Part shown: one piece after another, positions 19,979-31,188 of the stretch | How the letters are laid out: each line of letters opens with the position of its first letter | How positions within the stretch are numbered: the first letter of the stretch is position 1 | Assembly: GCA_013115135.1 (NCBI GenBank) | Contig: JABANP010000495.1 | Coordinates: 1-38,830, forward strand | Length of the DNA: 38,830 nt | Direction of reading: 5' to 3' | Source of the DNA: Perkinsus olseni | Taxonomy: Eukaryota > Perkinsozoa > Perkinsida > Perkinsidae | Program-made: the position numbers and the translations under genes | The notes under the pieces: model-generated | Seen by the model: the letters and a program-made list of their open reading frames with translations, nothing else | The model's database searches: none | What the model was told of the DNA's origin: nothing

Positions 19979-20803
19979 CAACAACAACAACTCGCTAATG
20001 TGATGATATCATCCTCGACCCCCATATAGGCTACGGCAACGGCCCTATCCGCCAATTTGCTGATGTCTCAACAACAACAACTCGCTAATGTGATGATATC
20101 ATCCTCGACCCCCATATAGGCTACGGCAACGGCAACCCTATCCGCCAATTTGCTGATGTCTCAACAACAACAACAACTCGCTAATGTGATGATATCATCC
20201 TCGACCCCCATATAGGCTACGGCAACGGCAACCCTATCCGCCAATTTGCTGATGTCTCAACAACAACAACAACTCGCTAATGTGATGATATCATCCTCGA
20301 CCCCCATATAGGCTACGGCAACGGCCCTATCCGCCAATTTGCTGATGTCTCAACAACAACAACAACAACTCGCTAATGTGATGATATCATCCTCGACCCC
20401 CATATAGGCTACGGCAACGGCAACCCTATCCGCCAATTTGCTGATGTCTCAACAACAACAACTCGCTAATGTGATGATATCATCCTCGACCCCCATATAG
20501 GCTACGGCAACGGCAACCCTATCCGCCAATTTGCTGATGTCTCAACAACAACAACAACAACTCGCTAATGTGATGATATCATCCTCGACCCCCCATATAG
20601 GCTACGGCAACGGCCCTATCCGCCAATTTGCTGATGTCTCAACAACAACAACTCGCTAATGTGATGATATCATCCTCGACCCCCATATAGGCTACGGCAA
20701 CGGCAGCCCTATCCGCCAATTTGCTGATGTCTCAACAACAACAACAACTCGCTAATGTGATGATATCATCCTCGACTAGGCTATGGCAATTCTATCCGCC
20801 TAA
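19979..20803. repeat. nine-copy minisatellite, 90-99 bp unit
   Basis: CTCGCTAATGTGATGATATC starts at 19991, 20081, 20177, 20273, 20369, 20462, 20561, 20652 and 20748, giving periods 90, 96, 96, 96, 93, 99, 91 and 96. Length changes come from an AAC run (4,4,5,5,6,4,6,4,5 units) and an optional AAC in GGCAACGGC(AAC)CC; the 91 step also includes an extra C in copy 7. Each unit holds the palindrome GATGATATCATC. The last copy is truncated and diverged. On the minus strand one frame runs through most units with a single TGA per unit. Confidence 0.95.
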
Positions 20804-21536
20804 TAGGCTCCTGACTGGTATAGTTATATATGGGTTTCCATGGTGACTTAAGTGTGAACATTCTTCTCTCTTCTTTTCTCTTCCCCCGCAGCCCACTCCC
20901 TTCAGTCGAGCGCCGTGACGACCCCCGCAAGACCTTACGGCTGCATCCTTGCTCAGTCAACGAGCCATCCCTCAGCAGTCACTGTTAAGCTGACCCCACA
21001 AATTGCGAAGTCAGCTCTACAGCGGGCGGCCCGCTGTGGGCCACAATTTGTGGGCCACAATTGCCATATTCCATGAGGCCCTGTGCTGCAGCGAATTGTT
21101 ACTTGGAAGTGATGAATCGCTGGGAATCGTGCGAAGCCGAAGGCTTCACAACTTTTAGTAGTAGACCACGGATCGCGCCAAATTGGCGCCGCCAATGCGG
21201 ATGCTTTTCCGACATTTTTTAGAACTCACGCTTAAATCGAGTGGAGTGTGTCTCGACGGGCGCATCTTTTCGAGTTGAACCGTGTTTTGGTCCTCGGTCC
21301 GTCCTTCCGCACTTCGGAATTTGAAACGTGACGGCTTCTTCCCCGGAAACCCCCGGGATTCTTGCCGGGAAGCGGGAACAGGGGAACAATGGTTGATTGT
21401 TCCCGTCAGTGTCCAGCCGAAGTGTCTTCGTCTCTGTGAGAAGAAGTGGCGTTGCCGGCTAGGGCCGCTGGTCTTGAAACGTATCCTGTCGGTCAATCCG
21501 TTCGTATCAGCGATTCATGATCTTCAGCTGACTCAG
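20804..21536. other. no gene resolved; upstream of transporter copy A
   Basis: A strong pyrimidine tract plus AG (20867-20892) looks like a splice acceptor but no coding exon follows. An inverted repeat ACAGCGGG/CCCGCTGT lies near 21018-21036, followed by a GGGCCACAATT direct repeat. No sequence like exons 1-5 of the transporter family is found here. Confidence 0.4.
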
Positions 21537-22665
21537 GTTGGATCGGCTTTCGTCATTCTACCCGATTCACATCTGGTCGAGAATCTGCCTCCCCGTGAAC
21601 CTCTAGTCCTCAACTTAGTGACGGCTTTCAGCCTGTCGATTCGGACCTCGTCGGACGTGCCTACCTTGCTGCCTTACCTTAGTGCTATCAGAGGTATTAA
21701 AGGGTCAAATCGTGAGTGGGTGAGGTCCTAGGGCACGCTCATCATCAGATTGGCACTTCTCCCAGAGGAGTCTTCGGAGAAAACCCTGCGTTTTCAGGTT
21801 CTACCGATCGTCGGATAACTTTGACTATCATCATCTGTCTAACCCTGTCGGTGGTGTATGTATACATTGTTGGTTTGGCTGGGATGCAAATCTGTGATGG
21901 AGTATGTAAAGACTTTTATCCGGCGAGCCTCGCTGGTAAGGGTAGTAAGCCGTCTGAGGATTCAGCTCGTCAATCGTCAGGCTTCCATCCGGCTGCTCTA
22001 CCCCCGTGGTTGGTCTATTGCATGTACGCTTTCATACTTCTGAGAATGTTCGTCCTCCTACCTATCTCAACGGTGCCGCTGATGGTTGCTTGCGAGACCG
22101 TGGTTGGACGTCTTCTGGTAGGAAAATGACGCTTCGTCGGCTGGCCTTCGCCCATGTTTTCGACAAACCCCGGGTGATAGCCCGGGAAGGCAGACCGCTG
22201 TCGTCCATCCGTGTCATCGACCGTTTAACTATCTTCATTCGTGTGCAGTCTGTGATGCTTTCAGAGTTGTACAAGAGTAACGTCGAAATTGAGCAGTCTG
22301 AAGGGTTGGAGGCTCGCTGTTAGATGTCTACTCATAGTTGTGGCTGCTCTAGGAGCGATTCTCGTTAAAAGAGAGCTGGCATATTTCCAGGCGATTGCCT
22401 CGACTCTCTTAACTTCATGTGGGTGAGCACATCTAATTGACCCCGATCCCCCGAGCTCCTGGCCGGTCATACCGTCATTCTCTCAGGCTCATTATACCTA
22501 TGCCCATTATGGTTCTATGCTTATGTGATGCGTCCAGCTGGTATCAAGTTGTGGGCTGTCTATGTGTCCGGGGTCTTAGTGGCCGCATTCGTAGTTGTGG
22601 GCACATACACCTCGATCATGGGCATCATATCGGGCTCACCCGGTGCTTCGACAGAGAGTTTGTGA
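21537..22665 (+). pseudogene. amino acid transporter copy A, lacks exons 1-5
   Basis: Exons matching exons 6-10 of the paralogues are 21537-21693, 21798-21935, 21981-22117, 22265-22418 and 22487-22665, all with GT-AG borders, the same lengths and phases as copy C, and no stop before TGA at 22663. Homology to the other copies begins only about 20 nt upstream of exon 6. The N-terminal half of the AAAP fold (first transmembrane segments with the substrate-binding region) is therefore missing, so a working transporter is unlikely. It could be a 5'-truncated duplicate, or be spliced to an unseen upstream exon. The intact reading frame suggests recent truncation or conversion from its neighbours. 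Confidence 0.75.
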
Positions 22666-23061
22666 ATATTTGATCAGTGGAAGAGCCCAGTAGGCTTCGC
22701 CTCTCTATTTTTAGCCATTGTATTCCTTCTTCGGTGAACTCGTTCCGAGCGGCAATGCCGCTGCGGCATTTTCAGGCCTCCATCGCGCCTCGAACCGTGG
22801 ATGAGATTTTCTATAATAGACGTATTCTTGTGTTCTGGGATGATCCTGATAGCGATCATCGTTATCGCTCAACTGCCAATTCTTCGTCGGGGGTCACTGT
22901 TTTCGCCATATGGAATGGTGGAAAGTTTCTACTAGAAACTGTGACATTTCACTCGGAACTGACAGTAACTTACCGTTTCACAATATATTGATGACGGCCG
23001 GTATATCCCTTGATGATGATGATCTCGGTACTATATTTACAACTTGTAAATTTCATTTAAA
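22666..23061. other. no gene resolved
   Basis: An ORF at 22677-22991 has no splice or family support. Probably the 3' flank of copy A. Confidence 0.35.
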
Positions 23062-23352
23062 ATGTACATCACAAGTGCGGCTGATGGCGATGAAACCAAC
23101 GGTGAAGGTGTTGGAGTTACTTCGCGTGAGTCTGAGGATATTACGAATTTTTGCTCCGTACCATTGTCACAACCAGATAGGTCGACGTTTGCTGCTCCTG
23201 TTGATCCTATTATTCATGCAATATATCAGAATGAGTAGTATGGCATTACTACGCACGAGCCTAATACTGGTTCTCATCATTTCGCTGCTGGAAGTCTGCC
23301 GATGGATGGATCAATTGCTCTTCCCATCTGTTCTTCGTTTTCACTGGCATAG
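23062..23352 (+). pseudogene. hypothetical gene with in-frame TAG
   Basis: ATG at 23062 opens 58 codons of hydrophilic, Ser/Thr/Asp-rich sequence (MYITSADGDETNGEG...), stopped by TAG at 23236-23238. The same frame then continues for 37 codons of similar character (YGITTHEPNTGSHHF...) to TAG at 23350-23352. Continuity of composition across the stop suggests one coding unit broken by a point mutation, or stop readthrough. An overlapping frame (22910-23365) is open but very Leu/Ile-rich and looks like the shadow. No family recognised. Confidence 0.4.
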
Positions 23353-23485
23353 GATTCGTTTCTGATTTCTTGGAGGACGGCATCCTTGTACGTCTTGTTA
23401 TTATTGTTATTATTGGTCTGTTATCTCCTTGATTACTCATTGGAAAACAACCAGCGGAAGAAAATAAATCTTATAAGTAATAATG

Positions 23486-23545
23486 CCATGGCTCGGGGTC
23501 GAACCCGGAGCCTCCATCGGCGCACCGAGCACATAGTGCCACAGA
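23486..23545 (-). other. tRNA-like sequence
   Basis: On the minus strand an A-box-like TGGCACTATGTGCTCGG is followed by the B box GGGTTCGACCCCG at about tRNA-like spacing. Acceptor stem pairing is poor, so it is not called a tRNA gene. Confidence 0.4.
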
Positions 23546-24836
23546 TTGTGATGTCAGACGGTGTTTAGTAGATTGAGTCCTCCGTTAGTAGTTGTTAGCA
23601 GTTCGTGAACTATACTTTGTTTCACACCGTGAGACGAAAAAGGAAGAGCCCCAAAAGCCATCTTTCCTTTTCGGAAGAGGCTCTTCTCTCCTTCAATTCT
23701 GCCCTTACGCATGTGATGGAGTTGAGGTGCTCAGAAATGTTCGCTTCGCTCTTGATGACGATAATGACGATGAATAGTGACTCCGCTCGTTGGTATAACT
23801 TTGCCGTTTTCGCTTTAGCTGTACCTTCCCGTCTTCACTGGACGGCAGTTGTGGTTCTGCGGCTGTAGAACTATCGAACCTTGGCACACCTTCACGAGAG
23901 GAAGTTCACCTTGGCGCTAGTTGATGATTGCAATAGTAGAACTCAGGAGCAGAATCTCAGAATTTCAGTCTACGGTTGTTTGTAGTTGCCTAACGGTTGG
24001 CAACACCCTGCCAACGGCCAATGCTCTCTCTCTTCCTCAATCCAACATCTGCTTGGCAGAAACGCCCCACCCAAGTAGATCCGTAATTTCTCGCAGTTAC
24101 AACGGCAAGGCTGAGCATTGAAGGCTCCCGTAGAGGCCCCACAGTGCAGTTTCATGTGTGCGCTACCATGGTCGTGGTAGGTTGCGGTGAGCGCACGTAC
24201 GACCATGCACGCGTGGACTTGTCTCTCTCGAAGATCATCACGCTCCGGTGTGGGCAGGAATCTCACAGCGGCCGTGATGACAAGGCAAGACTCTTGCCGC
24301 AAGAGGGAGCCGAGAAGGCTGAGCCGACCCGGTGATATTGACCTGTGACTGCGGTGGAGCCTCGTTGCGGCGCTCTAGCCCGACAGTTCTGGAGGGTGAA
24401 TGGTGAATCTCTGACGAAAGCACGGCGAGCTTTGCACTGCGCATCATTCACCCTTTAATGATGAGTCAGTCACTACAACTGAGTGGAAGGCAGACGGCCG
24501 ACGCTGTGTGTCGTGCCGCAGAATCTCAACCTCAGCTTGACGTTAATAGCTACTTTGTGACGAATGTGTTCCGAACAGATGACAGTAAGCAAAAATCTCG
24601 TAACTGGCAGAATCCGGGGCGCACATCGCGTGCTGTCCCTTGTGATCAGCAAGCTTATCCGAGAGATGAAGCTCTCATCATGACAGGCATTATCTATCAG
24701 CGGAGCGGTACCGGCAGTGGGCAGTTTGGTCTCAGTCTGAGTAGCATCGGTGTTATCTGACGATCGGTAACGATGCAATAAGTGCCATGGCACCGTTTTC
24801 ATTCACTTGGTTATCTAGGGCGCGCTAAAACGTCTC

Positions 24837-24900
24837 TGTGGCGTCTGATCCGACTGCACCAACGCGGCATCGAGCTTCGAATCCCTGACGTGGTGCTGCT
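24837..24900 (+). other. tRNA-like sequence
   Basis: An A-box-like TGGCGTCTGATC at 24839 and B-box-like GCTTCGAATCCC at 24874 are spaced about as in a short tRNA, but the stems do not close. Possible decayed tRNA or tRNA-derived element. Confidence 0.35.
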
Positions 24901-25090
24901 GCAGAGTGTTGATTGCCACTCTTCATGATGGCTAGCAGCGTCGGTTAGGGAACCTCAATGGCTAGATTCACCACAGATATTCTGTTCTGTGATTTGATGT
25001 TCCTGTGTTCAACTTAACCTCTTTTTATGCACCTTCGAGTTCGGGAATGCATACCTCTCTCTCAACGGTTAGTCGGCGGGATTTTTTTCA

Positions 25091-27145
25091 ATGAGGGCCC
25101 CCTCAGTCAAGGTGTATGACGATACCGACTCGTCGTCGCGCGTCGATGTAAATAATGGCAGCGGAGCGGTATGTGAGGAGATGGAGAGAGGCATTAGCCT
25201 CAGGTGAGCTGGATGTGGTCGATCTAAGGGCACATGCTGAATTCCTGAATACTTTTCAGGACCTTTTTCGCTACTTGCTGTAACACCTTTATTTCTCAAG
25301 CCCTCTCCGTACCGTTTATGTTCACTACCGCTGGCTGGGTGTCGTTCGTCACGCAAGCGTTGGCTGCGTCCTTCGCATTCATTGGCATTCAGATGATCAG
25401 AGCCACCCTTAATAATGAGAAGGTGATCCCCTCGTCGCTTTCCCTGCGATCCTGTATGCAAGACCTCCGGTGTTACTTCAGGTGAAGCGATACGCCGAAG
25501 AGAGAGGCGTGCCGTCCTTCGAGAGGGAGTACACATTTCTGGGCGAATTCTGTGGAGGAGATTTCGGCCGAGGCGCGATAACCCTGGTAGGGAGCGCGGG
25601 GCGTTCAACGTCGATTTGTCCGCGGTGGTCATTCACCAGCATTCTGGTTGTTGCACGCGGTTACATGAGTGCTACATAGTATTACATGAGTTCGCGGCTG
25701 AGTACTAGGGAGGCCAAGCAACGGGTTTTGTATCCCTCTCAGTTAATACTCTTTGACTACTTTTTCATCCTGGTCACGAACCTCAGTGCGATTGGGATAT
25801 GCGCCGCCCTCATCGCACCAGCAGTCAGTGGTGAGCATCGCTCAACACCGACACTAATTGGTGACGATGAGTTGTTCTTTTTCAGCTGATGTTTGGATTA
25901 TTATTTTCTCGGCAATAACGCTGATCATGATCCTGGTACCGTGGCTGAGGGAGATTTCAGCCGTCATGGGTGTACTCGCTGTTGTCGGCATACTCGGGAG
26001 TATGGCAGCTTGGGTGAGTTTCAGCCTACTTTGATTTGCAGCTCGTTGAGGTGAAGTTAGCTCAGGTTGGATCTGCTTCCGCTATCCTACCCGATTCACA
26101 TTTGATTGACAATCTGACGGCCCGTGAGCCTCTTTTTGTTAACCTAGTCACGGCGTTCAGCCTGTCGATGTGGACCTCGGCTGACGTACCGACCCTGCCG
26201 CCTTACCTCGGCACCGTCAAGGGTAATGGGGCGTCTAGCAGAGCTGGGTCGTTCATAGTCTTTTCTGAGTCCGACGAGATAACGGCTGCCTTCTCAAAGA
26301 GTGGAGCCTCCCGAAGAAGACCCTGCGTGCTCAGGTTCCACCGATCGTCGTATAACTTTGACAATTATCATCTGTTTAACCCTGTCGGTGGTGTATGTAT
26401 ATATTATTGGTTTGGCTGGGATGCAAATCTGTGATGGAGTATGTAAAGACTTTTATCCGGCGAGCCTCGCTGGTAAGGGTAGTAAACCGTCTGAGGGTTC
26501 AGCACGCCGTCACCCGTCAGGCTTCCCTCCAACTGTGCTACCCCCATGGTTGGTCTATTGCATGTATGCCTTCATTCTCCTGAGAATGTTTGCCGTATTG
26601 CCGATCATAATGGTACCGCTGATGGTTGCCTGCGAGACCGTGGTCGGACGCCTTTTGGTAGGACCCGTTCGAGGTGCCAGACTGGCACTGCCAGTGGCCC
26701 GTTCGTGTGTCTCTTGTTTCGCGCAGGAGCTGTGGGCCACTCCTTGTGATGCTCTCAGATTTCAACTAGGATAACGTTGAAGATAAGCAGAATGAAGGGT
26801 TGGAGACTCGCCGTTAGATGTCTACTCGTCGTTGCGGCCGCACTAGGAGCAGCTCTGGCGAAGAAGAAGCTCGCCTACTCCCAAGCGATAGCGTCAGTCC
26901 TGTTGACCTCATGTGAGTCACTCCCAGCCAGTGAGCTGATCAGATGAGACCGATCCCCCGAGCTCCTGGCCGCTCATACCGTCATTCTCTCAGGTTCATT
27001 ATACCTATGCCCATTATGGTTCTATGCTTATGTGATGCGTCCAGCTGGTATCAAGTTGTGGGCTGTCTATGTGTCCGGGGTCTTAGTGGCCGCTTTCGTA
27101 GTTGTGGGCACATACACCTCGATCACGGGCATCATATCGGGCTAG
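25091..27145 (+). CDS. amino acid transporter copy B (AAAP-like), 444 aa
   Basis: Ten exons: 25091-25203, 25260-25422, 25482-25586, 25743-25830, 25886-26013, 26066-26222, 26335-26472, 26521-26657, 26759-26912, 26994-27145. All introns are GT-AG and the frame is continuous. About 10-11 hydrophobic segments and 444 aa fit the amino acid/auxin permease family: an N-terminal segment like the family's GxGxLxxPYAFxxAG region (SQALSVPFMFTTAG), a loop with EREYTFLGEFCGG, a WLREISAVMGVL segment, and a later segment after which SADVPTLPPYL lies. This assignment is by pattern, without alignment. It should move amino acids across a plasma or vacuolar membrane. The final stop (TAG 27143) arises where copies A and C have TCA or TCG, cutting nine residues. 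The start is conserved with copy C. Confidence 0.8.
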
Positions 27146-28502
27146 CCCGACGCTGTCAGTAGAAGCTTGCTTTGTTATGGCTGTTACCTCCTTTATATAT
27201 TCCCGACTTTCTCATTAATTTCATTGGCTGATCCGCTTCATCATATCCTTCTCGGCCGTTTTCTCGCGAGTGGCTGAGCGCCACCAGCAGTCTCGATGCC
27301 GCCTCGCCTTTGCTGATCGTGAAGGATGCTTTCTACGTTCAATCCATAATGGATTATCCATTGTTGCGTTGCCACAGTACGTTGAAATTTTCAATTTGAA
27401 GAAGTTCTAAACGGTCATCCCGACCCTTGATAGCGCAACCACCAACGGCCCAATGATCATGACATCGAAAGTGTGAGGTACCGACTTTGTGGGTTATCTA
27501 TAAGGACCACATCAGCGCTTGGATGAAAACTCCGACGCGAGTTTCGCCCTTTACCACGCAGGAGCGTGTCGGGTCTTACGCGATGAACCCGACCCAAAGA
27601 TGTACTGCAACTCGGAGACAACCAAACGAATAGATAGTGCCCAAGGCGACACGTTCCACCGGAGCTATACGATACGTCAGCAAACCACGCCAGAGAACTC
27701 AGACAGACAGCTACGTCTGATTAACAAGATGTAATCGATCTAGCGGAGCTTAGCCTGGAGCACTCGTCCCGCAATTGTGCAGCGCTGTCCCGATTCCGGC
27801 CTGTACTCGACAGCGTGACGCTGTCAGCGTCACAAGCGGTGAAACTGCGTTTAAGATCTCGCTAACTCGCGAACCAGACAGGGGAAAGCGACGCAAGCAA
27901 GCAAGCTTCACAGACAGAGGGGCGTGACCATCCCAGAGGATGAAGAGCCACGAAGGCTGACCCCCTGGGCCCAGCAGGGACGGGCTGGGTTTGAAAGCCG
28001 CCCAGCCGAGCGTCCGAGATTCTCAACATAGCCAGGTCCATAGGGACTGGCGACATGAACACGTGGGCGCCTCACAGTGAGGCGCAGTGACGCAGTGAGG
28101 CCCTCACTGCGTCACTGCGTGACACGTGGGCTCCTGCACGCAAGCCCACTGCGAGGCGAGATCGCGCGAGTTTTACGCCGATGAAGCAAAGTTAGTCGGC
28201 GTTACAACTCGACTGTGGCGTGACAGGCTTGCCGAGATTAGCACGCGCGCGTCTAGAGAGTTGAGGCTCTTGTGCTCATCCGCTGACCCCGTAGGCTTGA
28301 CAATGCTTCCGCCGTCGCCCACCCTGTGGCCAACGTGATGATCAGCTGGTACTCCGGACATGATATCGCTTCTTAGATAACCGTTGCCTGTTTACACCTC
28401 AGCATAGTACATCTGTTCTGTGTGAACCATCGCGCTTCTTCGCAAATCCCTGTGTTGAGAATTGAACCGCAATTCCCTCGCTGCGGCTCAGTGAGTTTCC
28501 TG
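27146..28502. other. intergenic between copies B and C
   Basis: ORFs such as 27519-27734 (plus) and 27862-28062 (minus) have no support beyond length. A GC-rich block around 27890-28160 includes nested palindromes (28067-28119). The promoter of copy C should lie near the right end, but no motif is clear. Confidence 0.35.
28067..28119. repeat. two overlapping perfect palindromes with 1-nt spacers
   Basis: 28067-28075/28077-28085 are 9-bp arms around a single A. 28083-28100/28102-28119 are 18-bp arms around a single C. They share three bases. The long one is itself built of repeated CGCAGTGA. Such a structure can extrude as a cruciform and is prone to breakage. Confidence 0.85.
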
Positions 28503-30505
28503 ATGTCGGCCCCCTTGGACAAGGTGTATGAAAATACTGGCGAATTATCGGGCCTCGATGTGAATGATGGTAATGGAGCGGTATGTGAGCGGATGGAGAG
28601 AGGCATCAGCCTCAGGTGAGCTAGGCGACATCGAGTTATCAGACTTCATATTATTGTCGCCTTTCAGGACTTTCTCCGCCACTTGCTGCAACGCTCTTAT
28701 TTCCCAAGCCCTCTCCATGCCATTTATGTTTACTACCGCCGGTTTGTTCTCTTTCATCATCCAAGCGTTGGCTGCCTCTCTCACATTCGTATGCATTCAG
28801 ATGCTCCGGGCTACTCTCAAGAATGAGAAAGTAAGTGCTTCGATGCCCGTCGGCTTTTCTCAGAAAAGTTTTCGGCAATCAGTATGAGATGCCTCCAATC
28901 AAACCGTAGGTGAAGCAGTACGCTGAAGAGAAAGGCGTGCCAACCTTTGAGAGAGAGTACACATTTCTGGGCGAATTCTGTGCAGGGAATTTTGGCCGAG
29001 GCGCAATAACCCTGGTAACCCTGACAGACGCTGTGGCTCGAATCGCGACTGGAGGGCTTTATCAAAGCAAATAACAGATCTCTGTCAGCTGATACTGCTC
29101 GAATATTTCTCTGGTCTGATCACGAACCTCGGTGCGATAGGATTGTGCGCCGCCCTCATCGCACCAGCCATAAGTGGTAAGCACCACTAGTGTTAGGCGA
29201 GACAGAAATCCAACGATGAGTTGTTCTATCTCAGCTGATGTTTGGATTATTATTTTCTCGGCAATAACGCTGATCATGATCCTGGTACCGTGGCTGAGGG
29301 AGATTTCAGCCGTCATGGGTGTACTCGCTGTTGTCGGCATACTTGGGAGTATGGCAGCTTGGGTGAGTTGCAAGTCTCATATACAGTACTCGTACTCAGA
29401 AAAAAACCACTCGTGATTGGCGACTGGAAAGAGCGCGTACTTCCTTAGTTGTGAATTCGAACCGGAATTCGAATTCAACTTTCAATTGGCTCAGGTTGGA
29501 TCTTCCTTCGTTATCCTACCCGATTCACATCTGATTGAAAACCTCACGGCCCGTGAGCCTCTTTTCATGAACTTAGTCACGGCGTTTAGCCTCGCGATGT
29601 GGACCTCGGCCGACGTTCCCTCCTTACCGCCCTATCTCGGCGCAATAAGAGGTAGTTGTACTATCTTACACTCTGAGGGAAACTCAGTGTTGCTTTCCGC
29701 TCACAGGACCTGTTGTGTTCAGGTTCCACCGATCGTCGTATAACTTTGACTATTATCATCTGTTTAACCCTGTCGGTGGTGTATGTATACATTATTGGTT
29801 TGGCTGGGATGCAAATCTGTGATGGAGTATGTAAAGACTTTTATCCGGCGAGCCTCGCTGGTAAGGTAGTAAACCGTCTGAGGATTCAGCACGCCGTCAC
29901 TCGTCAGGCTTCCCTCCAACTGTGCTACCCCCATGGTTGGTCTATTGCATGTATGCCTTCATTCTCCTGAGAATGTTCGCTATATTACCAATTGTCATGG
30001 TGCCGCTGATGGTTGCCTGCGAGACCGTGGTCGGACGTATTCTGGTATGAGAATATCCGCTGCTTATCTCTCCCTCGTTTTTGCTTCTCAGAGCGGTACA
30101 AAGATCACGTCGAAGTTGAGCAGACTGAAGGGTTGGAGGCTCGCTGTCAGATGTCTATTACTGACTGTTGCTGCCCTAGGGGCGATTCTCGTCAAGGAAG
30201 AGCTCGCCTACTCCCAAGCGATTGCGTCGGTTCTGTTGACCTCATGTGAGTTACTCCCAGGCAGTGAGCTGATCGGACGAGACCGATCCTCCGAGCTCCT
30301 GGCCGCTCATACCGTCATTCTCTCAGGTTCATTATACCTATGCCCATTATGGTTCTATGCTTATGTGATGCGTCCAGCTGGTATCAAGTTGTGGGCTGTC
30401 TATGTGTCCGGGGTCTTAGTGGCCGCTTTCGTAGTTGTGGGCACATACACTTCGATCATGGGCATCATATCGGGCTCGCCTGGCGCTTTCACTGAGAGGT
30501 TGTAG
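28503..30505 (+). CDS. amino acid transporter copy C (AAAP-like), 453 aa
   Basis: Ten exons: 28503-28615, 28668-28830, 28910-29014, 29089-29176, 29235-29362, 29495-29651, 29723-29860, 29908-30044, 30092-30245, 30327-30505. Exons 1-9 have exactly the same lengths as in copy B, and all phases agree. ATG at 28503 starts MSAPLDKVYENT, aligned with MRAPSVKVYDDT of copy B, which supports both starts. The short acidic cytosolic N terminus ends in GAVCERMERGISLR, followed by about 10-11 membrane segments. The C terminus is nine residues longer than in B and matches copy A. Exon 5 differs from B by one base in 128, whereas exon 4 differs at many positions. Plasma or vacuolar amino acid uptake is inferred from the family. 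Confidence 0.82.
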
Positions 30506-30687
30506 AAGCAGACTTTTTAGGCTCATTCATCATTTCATCATCACCCCTTCTCATTTGTCCGCTCGCTTGAAACGACAGGACTCGCTTCCCTACGAGTGGC
30601 AGTCTCAGACGTCGCCTTGGTATTTCACCTCGGAGGAAGCTTTCTGCGACTACTGTGTTGTGTTGCGAAACTACACCATTTCCCGTG

Positions 30688-30812
30688 CAAGTTTGACAAG
30701 TGACCAGGCAGGAATGACAATGTGACACGCAAGTTTGACAATGAACACGCAAGTTTGACACATGTCGAATTTGTTCACACCAAGAATGTCAATGTTGAGT
30801 CCAAGTTTGACA
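30688..30812. repeat. helically phased 11-bp repeats, cluster 1
   Basis: CAAGTTTGACA or close variants start at 30688, 30709, 30730, 30750, 30781 and 30802 (steps 21, 21, 20, 31, 21), that is two or three helical turns. Exact copies at 30688, 30730, 30750 and 30802; variants CAGGAATGACA and CAAGAATGTCA. Confidence 0.8.
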
Positions 30813-30863
30813 ATGAAGTTCATTGTCATTCAATGAAATTCCCATTGACGTAGAGGATGGGAC

Positions 30864-31188
30864 GGATAGATGTAGCTGACTGGCCAAGGTAGCTAGGGCA
30901 AAGCGCATTGCGTTGCCCACAGCAGAACTGGTGCGGTCCATATGTCACAGACTGTTGAGAACAGCCAGCAAACATGAGAGCAACTCACGATGAGCTGCCA
31001 CTGGCAGCCTGCCAGACAGATCGAACCACAAGGCGGTGGTCGCTGTGGAAAGACCCACAGACTCACCACACTCCAGTCAGCGGTCATCTATTAGGAGTCC
31101 TAATTTAGGACTGAGAGTGTCTATCAACGAATACAATCCCGAGTCTCTCTGCGGACTTACCTCGGGATATCGTTGAAGACAAACTCTA
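30864..31188 (-). pseudogene. duplicated minus-strand exon fragments, copy 1
   Basis: This stretch is homologous to 31925-32270. On the minus strand both keep a donor (GTAAGT after 31161 here) and an acceptor (CCACAG before 31042), with matching exon ends: LE(F/I)VF(N/K)DI(P/S)R before the intron and SDHR(L/F)VVR after it. An alternative frame cannot be excluded. Stops appear soon after the second exon in both copies. Probably remnants of a duplicated gene; family unknown. Confidence 0.4.

Larger units (their letters stand above)
23353..25090. other. intergenic, weak ORFs and tRNA-like pieces
   Basis: Several ORFs of 60-110 codons occur on both strands (for example 24458-24760 plus and 23970-24302 minus). 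None has a supported splice pattern or recognised family. A palindromic CTACCATGGTCGTGGTAG stretch lies near 24165-24182. Two tRNA-like stretches are listed separately. Confidence 0.35.

Noticed and set aside
19979..20803. CRISPR array
   Set aside because: The unit is a plain tandem repeat of 90-99 bp without unique spacers, in eukaryotic DNA.
22910..23365. 151-codon Leu/Ile-rich ORF suggesting a membrane protein
   Set aside because: The overlapping frame from 23062 has a far more natural composition; the hydrophobic run comes from reading it out of frame.
25069..25632. 187-codon minus-strand ORF
   Set aside because: It overlaps exons 1-3 of transporter copy B on the other strand and reads across its introns.
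29480..29500. TTGGCTCAG just before exon 6 in copy C, similar to the dinoflagellate spliced-leader end
   Set aside because: Copies A, B and D have different bases upstream and use the same CTCAG as a cis-splice acceptor. The resemblance is most likely chance.
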